Shown here piece by piece: positions 1 to 10,229 of a stretch of DNA of 64,000 nt. The position numbers and the translations under genes were made by a program. The notes below the pieces were generated by a model that ran no database searches, was not told the origin of the DNA, and worked only from the letters and a program-made list of their open reading frames with translations. Every line of letters starts with the position of its first letter. Within the stretch, counting starts at the first letter, position 1. The stretch lies in assembly GCA_963714055.1 (NCBI GenBank), contig OY970227.1, positions 2,852,001 through 2,916,000 of the forward strand, in the 5' to 3' direction. Source of the stretch: JACDBE01 sp963714055. GTDB lineage: Bacteria > Actinomycetota > Acidimicrobiia > Spongiisociales > UBA5794.

Positions 1-384
1 GGTGAGCGGCCGAGAGGCGTAGATGCTGAGCACGCCCTCGCTGCGGTCGGGGATCAGCAGCTCGGGCCCGGCCAGCGCCGAGAACAGCAGCACCGACACC
101 GCCGCCAGGTCGAAGTAGGCCGAGTGGCTGGCGAACGGCGTATCGCCGCCCGTGTCACCGGTGAACTGGCTGGTGAAGAACACCAACCCGACGAACACCA
201 CGGCGGGGAGCAGGGCGATGGCGAACAGGCCCCAGGGGATGATCTTCCTGCGGAAGTTGCGCCGCAGCCCGAGGACCCGCCGCACCCCGTCCTTCACGGT
301 GGCCTTGACCGCCGCTCCCCGGCCGAGGCGCGGGCCGTCGTGGGGCCGGTATCCGAGATCGAAGACGGCTCCCCGGTCGCTCAT
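1..384 (-). CDS. ABC-2 type transporter permease, N-terminal part (runs off window)
   Basis: The reading frame is open from an ATG at 384 down to base 1, so only the first 128 residues are seen. A charged cytoplasmic N-terminus (about 45 residues, rich in Arg/Lys) is followed by a hydrophobic segment around residues 49-65 (IIPWGLFAIALLPAVVF) and the start of a second around 93-105. The start ATG overlaps the stop of the upstream ATPase gene (ATGA), so the two are translationally coupled and very likely form one exporter. The family assignment rests mainly on this pairing; the substrate cannot be told. Confidence 0.6.
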   Translation of the reverse strand, partial: MSDRGAVFDLGYRPHDGPRLGRGAAVKATVKDGVRRVLGLRRNFRRKIIPWGLFAIALLPAVVFVGLVFFTSQFTGDTGGDTPFASHSAYFDLAAVSVLLFSALAGPELLIPDRSEGVLSIYASRPLT

Positions 385-1305
385 CGGTCAACCACTCCCG
401 GCGGCACGTCGTGGTGCAGGAACACGTCCTCGAGGCTCTGCGCCCGCGATCCCATGCGGCGGATACCCATGCCGGTGGCGACCACGGCGTCGACGATCAG
501 CTCGCTGACGTCGCCGTTGCGGAGCGGACACGGTGAGCCGGTGCCCGTCCTGCTCGACGACGCAGCCGGCGGCGCCGAGCCGCGCCAGCAGCGGCGCCGG
601 GTCCTCGAACACCTCGATCTCGACGGTGTCGGTGGTCGAGCATCGTGCGGAGCGGGCCCTGGCGGAGCACGGCTCCCGGCGTCGAGCATCACCACCCAGT
701 CGCAGGTGGCGCTCGATGTCGGAGAGCACGTGCGACGAGGTGACCACGTTGATCCCGAACCCGCCCAGCCGGCAGATCAGGTCGAGCATCTCGTCACGGC
801 CCTCCGGGTCGAGCCCGGCGGTGGGCTCGTCGAGCAGGACCAGCTCGGGGTCGTGGACGATGGCCTGGGCCAGCTTGGCCCGTTGCTTCATCCCGGTGGA
901 GAAGCCGCCCAGCGGGCGGAACCGCTCCTCGTCGAGCCCGACCAGGGTGAGCACGTCCGAGGCACGTTGGCGGGCGGCCTTGGGCGGTATCCCGGCCAGC
1001 TCGGCGGCGTAGATCATGAAGTCGGCGGCGGTCTGCGCCATCGGGAGGCAGTCGAGCTCGGGCATGTACCCGATCCGGGAGCGGACTGCCACCGGGTCGT
1101 GCAGCGGGTCGGCGTCGAGCACCGTGGTCTTGCCGACGGTCGGCCGGAGGATCCCGAGGAGGATGCGGATGAGGGTGGTCTTGCCCGCCCCGTTGGCTCC
1201 GACCAGCCCGATCCGGCCCGCGGGGATGGTGACCGAGACGTGGTGGAGGGCGACATGGTCGCCGTAGGCGAAGCCCAGATCCTCGGTGACGATGACGTCG
1301 CTCAC
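381..1305 (-). CDS. ABC transporter ATP-binding protein, broken by frameshifts as written
   Basis: Starting from a GTG at 1305, the protein shows Walker A GANGAGKTT (about residues 37-45), the signature region STGMKQR (about 139) and Walker B LVLLDEPTAGLDPEG (about 157), followed by the switch His in SSHV. This is a drug/lipid-type ATPase that would energise the permease encoded just downstream. After about base 710 the frame changes, changes back near 650 and changes again near 527; the last 45 residues (ending in FLHHDVPPGVVDR) are only readable in a second frame. Each segment reads like a real ATPase C-terminus, so the breaks look like base insertions or losses in the assembly, though a pseudogene is possible. 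Confidence 0.75.
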
Positions 1306-1343
1306 CGGCCGCAGGGTAGGGGGGCCTCGTCGGCGTGTGCCGC

Positions 1344-1556
1344 TCAGCGACGCCCGGTGATCTTCTCGAAGACCGTCCTGAACCCGTCGCGGATCTGCCT
1401 CGACCACCGCTCCGCCCAGGCGAACTCCAACGAGAGGACGGCGAGGGCGGCCAGGATCACCAGGCTCCCGGCCCGGGAAGGGGGATGAGGGCGATCCCCA
1501 GCGCCGAGCAGCGGGACACCGATCAGCAGCACGCCGATCTTGCGGGACACCGACAT
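1344..1556 (-). CDS. small PGPGW-type membrane protein
   Basis: This is a 70-residue protein starting at ATG 1556. It has a hydrophobic stretch at residues 7-18, a second one (SLVILAALAVLSLEFAWA) and a basic amphipathic tail. The family (actinobacterial PGPGW / TIGR02611-like proteins) normally carries PLPGPGS before the second helix. Here the sequence reads GDRPHPPSRAGS, but one extra G in a GGGG run (near 1492) and one missing C in a GGGCC run (near 1475) would restore a PLPGPGS-like motif exactly. The two errors compensate, so the ORF stays open. Function in the family is unknown; it is a membrane protein by sequence. Confidence 0.6.
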   Translation of the reverse strand: MSVSRKIGVLLIGVPLLGAGDRPHPPSRAGSLVILAALAVLSLEFAWAERWSRQIRDGFRTVFEKITGRR

Positions 1557-1687
1557 CGTTCGCGACTGCCCCTGGGGCTTGCCCTGGCTCGAGCGGGGTA
1601 TCGCTGGGTCGGGCGCCGATGTGGGGCGTTGGTCACCCGCCGATTGTACGAATCCGGCCGGTGATTGAAACGCCGGACGGTTCCAGG

Positions 1688-2592
1688 TCAACTGTGGGCG
1701 GCGACACGCCGCTCGGCTTGGTCGGTGAGCACCACGCCCGACCAGGATCAGTGCGCCGCCGACGACGATGCCCAGCTCGATCCGCTCGTCGAGGAGGATC
1801 ACGCCGCCCAACAGGGAGATCAGCGGCACGATGTAGCCCGACAGCGACGCCATCGTCGCCGAGGCCCGCTGCAGCACCCAGTAGAACAGCAGGAAGGGCA
1901 TCAGGCTGGAGAACAGGGCCAGTGCCGACGAGCAGCGCCCATCCCCGGGAGGTGATGCCCGACGGCACGCCCTCGAGCACCAGCATGAACGGGATCAGCA
2001 CCAGCGCCACCGATCAGGAACTGGGTACCGGTGAGCGGCACCGGGGTGAACGAGCCCTGGTGACGCTTGGCGTACGCGGAGGACACCCCGACGGCGATCA
2101 CCGCCCCCAGCCCGAGGACGATGGCGAACTCCGGTCTTCCCCGCTCGTCGAGCCCGCTGTCCCCGGAGACGAACAGCAGCACCACCCCGGCCAGCGCTAC
2201 CAGCATCCCGAGCAGCTTGGGGACCGTGAGCGGCTCGTCGTGCACCGTGTAGTGGGCGAACGATGGCGGTGGCCAGCGGCATCAGCGCCGCCAGCAGCCC
2301 GACGAACCCGGCCGAGGCGTACTGGTAGGCGGTGGTGAAGAGGGCGAAGGGCACCGCCATGTTGAACAGGCCGGCGACGGTGGCGGTGCGCCAGAACTGA
2401 CGGTCGGTCGGGATCCGCTCCCGCCGCACCCACAGGATGGCGAGTACGGCCAGCGCGACGATCCCGGCACGGACCACCACCATGGAGAGCGGCTCGACCC
2501 CCTCGCCCAGCGCCGACCCGCACCCCGACCCCGGCCAGCCCCCAACCGAGGGCCGACATCCCGAGGGCGATCAGGATCTCTCGGCGCTCCAT
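1688..2592 (-). CDS. EamA/DMT-family transporter, broken by several frameshifts
   Basis: Starting from ATG 2592 the conceptual protein begins MERREILIALGMSALGW. It continues through successive hydrophobic segments found in at least three different frames: VALAVLAILWVRRERIP, GLFNMAVPFALFTTAYQY, LGMLVALAGVVLLFVSGD, GYIVPLISLLGGVILLDE and GIVVGGALILVG, ending near 1688. The order and motifs (AFALFTTAYQYASAGFVGLL, YIVPLISLLGG) match a ten-helix EamA metabolite exporter of about 300 residues. About four or five one-base indels are needed to read it through. A second, intact paralogue lies at 9228. It is transcribed divergently from deoC. Most likely an intact gene with sequencing errors; a decayed gene is the alternative. 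Confidence 0.7.
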
Positions 2593-2604
2593 GTCGGACC
2601 GCAC

Positions 2605-2660
2605 CTTACGAGTCGAAACCATGCCCGCCCTGCGGGGCGGGCGCTGTGCCAACTCGTAAG
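2605..2660. promoter_or_regulatory. mirror-symmetric divergent promoter region of EamA gene and deoC
   Basis: CTTACGAGT (2605-2613) and ACTCGTAAG (2652-2660) are perfect 9-base inverted copies. Each overlaps a -10-like hexamer, TAAGGT for the minus gene (2608-2603) and TAAGAT for deoC (2657-2662). At the centre is a G+C palindrome (CCCGCCC 2624-2630 / GGGCGGG 2635-2641). The symmetry may simply reflect two leaderless promoters with the same -10 context, or an operator shared by both genes. Confidence 0.4.
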
Positions 2661-2669
2661 ATGCCGGGC

Positions 2670-3622
2670 ATGGCCATCACGTCGGCGTTGCCGGTTCTGT
2701 CCGGGTCGGTGACCGCAGCCAGGCTGCGTAGCTACCTCAACGCCACCCCGTCGGTCGACGAGGTCGGGGTCGACCGAGCGGGTGGCGTCGCTGGGCACCC
2801 GCAGCATCAAGCACGGCTCCAAGATGGACGCCCTGCTGCTGGCGGTGCGGATGATGGACCTCACCACGCTCGAGGGCCAGGACACCAGGGGCAAGGTGCG
2901 CCAGCTCGCCTCCAAGGCGATCCGACCCGACCCACTCGACCCGTCGATACCGTCGGTGGCGGCGCTGTGCGTCTACCCGGCGATGGTGCCCACCGCGGTC
3001 GACGCCCTGGCCGGCACCGGCGTCCACGTCGCCTCGGTGGCCACGTACTTCCCCAGCGGCCAGGTGGCCACCGCCGCTGAAGATCGCCGAGGTGGAGGCG
3101 GTGGTGGGCGAGGGTGCCGACGAGATCGACATGGTGATCGACCGCGGCGCCTTCTTGTCCGGCGACTACCTGAAGGTGTTCGACGAGGTCGTCGCCATCA
3201 AGGAGGCGTGCGGCCCCGCCCACCTCAAGGTGATCCTGGAGACCGGGGAGTTGGGCACCCTCGACGACGTGCGTCGGGCCTCGATGCTGGCGATGGCGGC
3301 CGGCGGCGACTTCATCAAGACCTCGACCGGGAAGATCAGCCCGGCGGCGACGCTGCCGGTGACGCTGGTGATGCTCGAGGCGATCCGCGACTTCCGGGCG
3401 CTCACCGGCGCGATGGTGGGGATGAAGCCTGCCGGCGGCATCCGCACCGCCAAGGACTCCATCAAGTACCTGGTGATGGTGCGGGAGACGCTGGGCCCGG
3501 AGTGGCTCACCCCCGACCTCTTCCGCTTCGGGGCGTCGAGCCTGCTCAACGACGTCCTGATGCAGATTCGCTGGCTGCGCACCGGCCGGTACCAGTCGCT
3601 CGACTACTTCACCAAGGATTGA
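2670..3622 (+). CDS. deoC: deoxyribose-phosphate aldolase (two frameshifts as written)
   Basis: DeoC splits 2-deoxyribose 5-phosphate into glyceraldehyde 3-phosphate and acetaldehyde in the cytoplasm. The C-terminal 176 residues are intact and show GADEIDMVIDRG, the Schiff-base lysine segment FIKTSTGK and the phosphate-binding MKPAGGIR, all diagnostic. The N-terminal part is readable in two other frames (changes near 2770 and 3080), including SVAALCVYPAMV and GVHVASVATYFPSG. Start 2670 is chosen because TAAGAT (2657-2662) lies seven bases before it, a leaderless arrangement seen repeatedly in this window. The next gene starts two bases after the stop and encodes an aldehyde dehydrogenase that could remove the acetaldehyde. 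Confidence 0.85.
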
Positions 3623-3623
3623 T

Positions 3624-5101
<1,478 letters not shown>

Positions 5102-5105
<4 letters not shown>

Positions 5106-5948
5106 GCCGGCTCGCCGTCAAGAAGACCCACAAGCTGTACATCGGCGGGAAGTTCCCCCGCTCCGAGTCGGGCCGCAGCTACCCGGCGCTCGACGCCGCC
5201 GGCGAGGTGGTGGCCCGGGTGGCTTGGGCATCTCGCAAGGACCTGCGGGACGCGGTGCGCTCCGCCCGTGGCGCCCAGCCCGGCTGGGCCGGGCTCACCG
5301 CATACAACCGGGGCCAGATCCTCTACCGCGTCGCCGAGATGATCGAGGACCGCGCCGCCACCTTCACCGAGCAGGTCGCCTTCACCGGGGCCACCGTCGC
5401 CGAGGCGGAGGCGGAGATCGGGGCTGCGGTCGACTCCACCGTGTGGTACGCCGGATGGGCGGACAAGTTCGCCCAGATCCACGGCAACCTGAACCCGGTG
5501 GCCGGGCCGTTCTTCAACATCTCGGCACCCGAGCCGTCCGGTGTCATCGGGGTGGTGGCCCCGGCGCTGCCGTCGCTGCTCGGGCTGTTGCACCGGGTGC
5601 TGCCGGTGATCGTGTCGGGCAACACCGCCGTGGTCATTGCCAGCGAGTCCTGGCCGGTGCCGGCGGTCAGCCTCACCGAGGTCTTCGCCACCTCCGATCT
5701 GCCCGGCGGGGTCGTCAACCTGCTCACCGGGCCGCCTGCCGAGCTGCACCCCGTTCCTCGCCGGGCACATGGACGTCGACGGCATCGACCTCACCGGGGC
5801 CGATCCCGAGCTGACGGCGGCGGCGTCGTTCTCGGCCGCCGAGAACGTGAAGCGGGTGGTGGTCGGGCGCGACCCGCTCGACCGGAGCCCGTACTTCATC
5901 GCCGACTTCACCGAGACCAAGACGGTCTGGCACCCCAAGGGCCTGTGA
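5102..5948 (+). CDS. short aldehyde dehydrogenase-like protein lacking the catalytic Cys domain
   Basis: A GTG start at 5102 overlaps the stop of the preceding ALDH (GTGA). The 280-residue product matches the N-terminal cofactor half of ALDHs (KLYIGGKFPRSESGR, WYAGWADKFAQI, EPSGVIGVVAP, LPGGVVNLLTG). It then jumps to a short tail (SAAENVKRVVVGRD, TKTVWHPKGL) with no catalytic Cys region or C-terminal oligomerisation part. One frameshift near 5755 separates the two halves. From memory, such a truncated ALDH next to deoC and a full ALDH recurs in actinobacteria, so the short length is probably native rather than decay. It may be a structural or regulatory partner; no activity can be assumed. 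Confidence 0.65.
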
Positions 5949-5953
5949 ACCCG

Positions 5954-6397
5954 ATGCATCCGGCCCGTTGGGCGCTCCCGGTCGCCCTCGCCGTCGTGCT
6001 CACCCTGCCCTCGTGCACCGCCGATGAGGAGATCCCCGAGCCGGCGGCGGCGGAGAGCTGTGACAGCCTGGTCGACGTGGGGACCCAGCTGGTGCGTGCC
6101 TACGCCCGGCTGTTCGAGCAGGTTCGGGTGGAGGACCTCGCCGACGGCACCGAGATCCCCGAGCTCGACGAGCTGGAGCGGGTGGGGGACGAGCTCGACG
6201 CCTCGGTCGCCCGGCTGGGCTGCGACCCGGCCGACCTCAACACCAGGATCGCCGCCGAGGTCGGGGACCTCGCCGCCGAGTCGCCGGCGGCGTCGGTGCT
6301 GCTCGAGGTGGTCCGCCGCGGCGTGATCACTGAAGGCGCGACCGACGGACCGTCCACGACGGGCGGTGCGGGCTCGCCCTCGACGACGAACGGCTGA
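5954..6397 (+). CDS. small lipoprotein of unknown function
   Basis: The product has 147 residues from ATG 5954, five bases after the previous stop. A signal peptide with lipobox LPSC (Cys at about 21) predicts a lipid-anchored extracytoplasmic protein. The mature part is acidic, mostly helical in character (VDVGTQLVRAYARLFEQV, ELDELERVGDELDASV) with two further Cys residues. It ends in a Thr/Gly/Ser-rich tail. I recognise no family. It could be co-transcribed with deoC and the ALDH genes, or simply follow them. Confidence 0.6.
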   Translation: MHPARWALPVALAVVLTLPSCTADEEIPEPAAAESCDSLVDVGTQLVRAYARLFEQVRVEDLADGTEIPELDELERVGDELDASVARLGCDPADLNTRIAAEVGDLAAESPAASVLLEVVRRGVITEGATDGPSTTGGAGSPSTTNG

Positions 6398-6449
6398 ACC
6401 CTTTCCCTGTCCCAGACTGGGGAGAGGTGGCCACGTAGTGGCCTGGGAC

Positions 6450-6488
6450 CTTTCCCCTCCCCAGAATGGTGTCCAGGGGAGGGGAAAG
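6450..6488. terminator. hairpin between convergent genes (GC repeat family)
   Basis: CTTTCCCCTCCCC (6450-6462) pairs perfectly with GGGGAGGGGAAAG (6476-6488) around a 13-base loop. It lies between a plus gene ending at 6397 and a minus gene ending at 6495, so it can act as a bidirectional terminator, but there is no U-tract. A second, shorter hairpin (GGCCAC/GTGGCC) sits just before it. The CCCCTCC/GGAGGGG core recurs near 29245, 29290, 46621, 50490 and 50596. Confidence 0.5.
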
Positions 6489-6494
6489 ACGCTT

Positions 6495-7685
6495 TCAGGC
6501 GGAAGATGCGTTCAGCTCCTTGACGAGCGGTGTCGGGAACCGGGCGGCGACCACCGTGCCGTCGAGCCACTCGGTGAGCCGTGCCGCCTCGGCGTCGACC
6601 AGCCGGCGGGAGGCGGCGTCGATCCGGTCGAGCAGGCCGACCACCACCGTGCCGTCGGGTCGCTGACCCCAGGCGCCGACGATCCTGCCCGACACCAGCA
6701 CCGTGTTCCCGGCGTTGCCGACGGTGTCGAACAGCTTCGGGACCATCCCGGGCTCCAGGTACCAATCGCGCTCCTTCCACCCCATGACGGTGGCATCGAG
6801 GCCGGGCAGCAGCGCCGCCCACTCCCGGACCGGTTGGGCGGGTTCGGCGTCGTCGGGCGCCAACCAGGCGGGCATGCCTTCGCCGAGGGTGACCTCGACG
6901 GCACCGACGGTCGCCAGTGCCTCGGTGATCGCCTTCTTGGTGAGACCGGTCCACCACCTGAGGTCGGTCATCGTCCCCGGGCCGAACCGTCGCAGCCACC
7001 GTCCGACCAGATCCGCCTGCGCTTCGACGGTGTCGCCGGGACGGAGCAGCTCCGGCGACCACAAGTCGGTGGCGGCGTACCGGTACAGGCTGGACACCCA
7101 GGACCCCAACGGCCGGGCGCGGATGATGGCGGTGTCGGCGGCGAGGAGGAAGAGCATCCGGGTGGACACGGCGACCTCCGCCGCCCACCTGCCGGTCCCC
7201 ATGGTCACCTTGCGGTCGAGCTCGGGGATCCGGGAGGTGAGCTCCCTCGCCGTGGCGGGGCCGTTGGAGCGCAGCTCGTCGAGGATCAGCTCGGAGGTGG
7301 CGGCGATCCATGCCTTGGGGTCGTCGGTGACCCCGTTGGCCTCGAGGACCTGCTCGAAGCGGCGATGCTCCCGCTCCGAGACCAGGCGAGTGCAGGCGGC
7401 ATCGATCACCGATCCCAGCTCCGGCGGCACCACGAACATGGTGCGTCGCATCCCGAGCAGCTTGAGGAGGGACCGCTCCTCATAGAGGGCGCTCTCCATC
7501 GCCGGCACCGTCGTCGCGGGAAACCGGGCCCGCGCCGACAGGTACACCGACACCGGGTCGGAGGCGTGGTAGCCGACCAGGTCGTCGGCGATCTGCACGA
7601 TGCCCGGCCCCGGATCGACCAGATGATGCCGGGTGCCCATCCGGTGGCGGCGTTCGGCAACACTGACCTGACGCACCGTGGCCAT
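6495..7685 (-). CDS. winged-helix DNA-binding protein of the AlkZ/YcaQ type
   Basis: This 396-residue protein belongs by overall pattern to the winged helix DNA-binding (HTH_42) family that includes the AlkZ and YcaQ DNA glycosylases, which excise alkylated or crosslinked bases. Seen in the sequence are an N-terminal region with ERRHRMGTRHHL, RRTMFVVPPE, a central PATARELTSRIPEL winged-helix-like stretch, RRFGPGTMTDLRWWTGL and a C-terminal ALLPGLDATVMGWKERDWYL. Whether it has glycosylase activity cannot be decided here. Its ATG follows the stop of the upstream pgl gene without a gap (TGAATG), so the two are co-transcribed. Confidence 0.7.
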   Translation of the reverse strand: MATVRQVSVAERRHRMGTRHHLVDPGPGIVQIADDLVGYHASDPVSVYLSARARFPATTVPAMESALYEERSLLKLLGMRRTMFVVPPELGSVIDAACTRLVSEREHRRFEQVLEANGVTDDPKAWIAATSELILDELRSNGPATARELTSRIPELDRKVTMGTGRWAAEVAVSTRMLFLLAADTAIIRARPLGSWVSSLYRYAATDLWSPELLRPGDTVEAQADLVGRWLRRFGPGTMTDLRWWTGLTKKAITEALATVGAVEVTLGEGMPAWLAPDDAEPAQPVREWAALLPGLDATVMGWKERDWYLEPGMVPKLFDTVGNAGNTVLVSGRIVGAWGQRPDGTVVVGLLDRIDAASRRLVDAEAARLTEWLDGTVVAARFPTPLVKELNASSA

Positions 7686-8382
7686 TCAGCCGCGGTGGCG
7701 GAGCCGGCCGGCCGCCGCCTCGTCGAGGTACCAGGTGACCGATCCTGCTCCCGACGCCACCAGCTGCGCCGGGTAGGGGACGTGCTCGTCGACGATCTCG
7801 GCGAGCACGCCGGCCTTGTCCTCGCCGGTCACCACGAACCACACCTGGTGTGCCGACCACAGCAGGGGGAGGGTGGCGGTGAGACGCCACGCCTGCCTGG
7901 CGGGCACGTAGTTGGCGACATACCGGCGCTCACGCTCCTCGAGCGCCTCCGTCCCCGGGAACAGCGAGGCCGTGTGACCGTCGGGGCCCGATCCCCAGCA
8001 GCACCAGGTCGGGACGGCCATCCCGCTCGGAGAACACCTGGTCGAGCAGCCATTCGTACTCGGCGGCGGCGGCCTCCGGGTCACCGAGGTCGTAGTCGAT
8101 CGTCGCCAGCCGCGAGGCCCCGGCCCCCAGGTTCCTGGTGACCATCCTGGCGTTCGATTCCGGGTGGTCGAGGGGGACCCACCGCTCGTCGGCGAGCCAC
8201 AGCATGGCGTTCTCCCACGGGATCTCCAGCCCGGCGCACTCCCGGTACGTCGCCGCCGGTGTCGAGCCACCGGCCAGCCCGACCGTGGGAGCACCGGAGC
8301 CGGCGACGTGATCCGAGATGGCGGCGGCCAGGGTGACGGCCACGTCGTCTGCGGTGGGCCTGATGACGAATTCGGGGATCAC
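7686..8382 (-). CDS. pgl: 6-phosphogluconolactonase (one frameshift as written)
   Basis: Pgl hydrolyses 6-phosphogluconolactone in the oxidative pentose phosphate pathway. From ATG 8382 the protein shows the family hallmarks GLAGGSTP (about residues 34-41) and WLADERWVPLDHPESN. After one frame change near 7985 it continues with GPDGHTASLFPGT and the C-terminal TGEDKAGVLAE. Length after correction is about 231 residues, normal for the family. The break lies at a short C/G run and is probably a sequencing error. It is first in a two-gene unit with the AlkZ-like gene. No other pentose phosphate gene is visible nearby. Confidence 0.85.
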
Positions 8383-8429
8383 GGGCCATCGAGCCTATAC
8401 CGGAGCCACGACTCGCCATACTCGGGGAC

Positions 8430-9091
8430 GTGCGGAACCTGACCATCGCCACCACCGGCGGCGACCGCCTCCCTGCCAGACTGATCGCCGGCGACGATGC
8501 CGTGGGGATAGTGCTCGCCCATGGCGCCGGCGCCGGCCAGGACCACCCGTGGATGATGACGATCCGCGACGGGCTCGCCTCCTCCGCCGGGGTCACCGTG
8601 CTCACCTTCGACTACCCGTACATGGCCGCAGGCCGGCGTGCCCCGGACCGCCCCGACCGGCTGCTGGACGCTCACGCCGCCGCGGTCGCCCGGCTCCGCC
8701 AGGAGTGTGGCTCGGTGGTGCTGGCCGGCAAGTCGATGGGCGGCCGCATCGGTTCGCACCTTGCCGGCGATCGGGGCGAAGACGTGGCCGGTCTCGTCTA
8801 CTACGGCTACCCGCTGGTGGCGCCCGGGAAGGCCGAGCCGAGGGATGTGGCCCACCTTGCCCGGATCGTCGCGCCCCGCAGCTCTTCGTCGCCGGGTCCC
8901 GCGACCGGCTCTGCCCGACCGAGCTGATCCGGCCAGTGGTGGGAGCGTTGCCGGCGGCCGAGCTGGTCGTGGTCGAAGGCGCCGACCATTCGTTCCGGGT
9001 GGCGGCCGCCTCCGGCACCACGACGGCTGCGGTCCTCGCCGGGCTCGTCCAGCAGACCACCGTCTGGCTCGGCCGGGTCGGGTTGCGATAG
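8430..9091 (+). CDS. alpha/beta hydrolase, dienelactone hydrolase/KANL3-like (one frameshift)
   Basis: A start GTG at 8430 is preceded by CATACT (8417-8422) with a seven-base gap, so the message is probably leaderless. The protein has an oxyanion/nucleophile pair typical of the KANL3/Tex30-like small hydrolases: LAHGAGAG near residue 29, the Ser nucleophile in GKSMGG near 98, and the acid/His region in a second frame (FVAGSRDRLCP, EGADHSF). The frame shift is near 8880. The corrected length is about 220 residues. Substrate unknown. It is divergent from pgl. Confidence 0.7.
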
Positions 9092-9227
9092 GGGCTGCGG
9101 CGAATCGCCGAACCGGGCACCGAGTCGCTGCCCCGCACGACGGCCCATCGGTCACCATGCAACCCATCCACCCTCTCCGGGGTTCTCGATAGGGAAGGCC
9201 GTAAACCGCAGGCGATGGAGCTGGACG

Positions 9228-10211
9228 ATGGCGAACCCGATCGGCGAGGTGTCGGCAGTGGCGGATCCGGCGCCCACTACCGTGCCCGGTTCCCCCGAGC
9301 CGAAGCCAGACGTGACCGCCGCCGAGCCCCTGCCGGCAACCAGATCGGACCGAGAGCCGTTCGCCCCTGTCGACTGGCTCCTCTTCGCCGCGATGGGGCT
9401 GATATGGGGCTCCTCCTTCCTCCTCATCAAGGTGGCCCTGGGGGCCTTCCACCCCGGCCTGATCACGTGGGCGCGGGTGGGCCTCGGCGCCGCCGCCCTG
9501 GCCTTCCTCCCCGGCGCCCGCACGCCGATCGCCCCCGCCGACCGGCGGTCGCTGGTCCTGCTGTCGATCGTGTGGGTGGCGATCCCGTTCACGCTGTTCC
9601 CGCTGGCCGAGGAGCACATCAACTCGGCGGTGACCGGCCTGCTCAACGGTGCCACCCCGTTCTTCACAGGGCTGATCGGGGCCGTGTGGTTCCACCGGAC
9701 GCCCCGCGGCCCGCAGCGGTGGGGCATCGCGGTCGGGTTCCTCGGCATCGCCCTGGTCAGCCTGGGCACCAGCGTCGAGGGGGGCACCGCGGTGGTCGGG
9801 GTGGTCATGGTGCTGGCTGCGACGCTGTGCTACGGATTCGCCACCAACATGGCGTACCCGCTGCAGCAGCGGTACGGGTCGGTGGCGGTGATGGCGAAGA
9901 TGCTGGCGCTGGCCACCCTGTGGACCACCCCGTTCGGCATCCTCGGGTTGGGGCGGTCCGAATTCGCCTGGGACGCCGCGGTGGCGGTCCTGGCTCTCGG
10001 CGTGGTCGGCACCGGGTTCGCCTTCGTCTTCATGGCGACGCTGGTGGGTCGGGTGGGCGGCCCCCGGGCCTCGTTCATCACCTACCTGATCCCGGTGGTC
10101 TCGCTGGCGCTCGGGGTTACCTTCCTCGACGAGACCGTCGCCGCCGTCGCCCTGTGGGGCGTGGTGCTGGTGATGGCGGGCGCCGTGCTCGCCTCCCGCC
10201 GCGAGCGCTGA
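9228..10211 (+). CDS. EamA/DMT-family transporter
   Basis: This intact 327-residue membrane protein has about ten predicted helices. After a 45-residue Pro/Glu-rich cytoplasmic N-terminus, the first EamA repeat begins at DWLLFAAMGLIWGSSFLLIK and ends near VGFLGIALVSLG. The second runs from VVGVVMVLAATLCYGFA to GVVLVMAGAVLASRR, with the typical FITYLIPVVSLALGV. Members export amino acids or other small metabolites; the substrate here is unknown. It is a paralogue of the damaged gene at 1688-2592. It converges with the mutT1 gene, with only 18 bases between the two stops. Confidence 0.85.
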   Translation: MANPIGEVSAVADPAPTTVPGSPEPKPDVTAAEPLPATRSDREPFAPVDWLLFAAMGLIWGSSFLLIKVALGAFHPGLITWARVGLGAAALAFLPGARTPIAPADRRSLVLLSIVWVAIPFTLFPLAEEHINSAVTGLLNGATPFFTGLIGAVWFHRTPRGPQRWGIAVGFLGIALVSLGTSVEGGTAVVGVVMVLAATLCYGFATNMAYPLQQRYGSVAVMAKMLALATLWTTPFGILGLGRSEFAWDAAVAVLALGVVGTGFAFVFMATLVGRVGGPRASFITYLIPVVSLALGVTFLDETVAAVALWGVVLVMAGAVLASRRER

Positions 10212-10229
10212 GCGTCGAACAGCTTCCAA

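Noticed and set aside
124..1488. Long plus-strand ORF of 454 codons opposite the ABC ATPase
   Set aside because: It is antisense to a clear ATPase, low in hydrophobic core pattern, rich in Arg/Gly/Pro/His, and matches no family; typical high-GC shadow.
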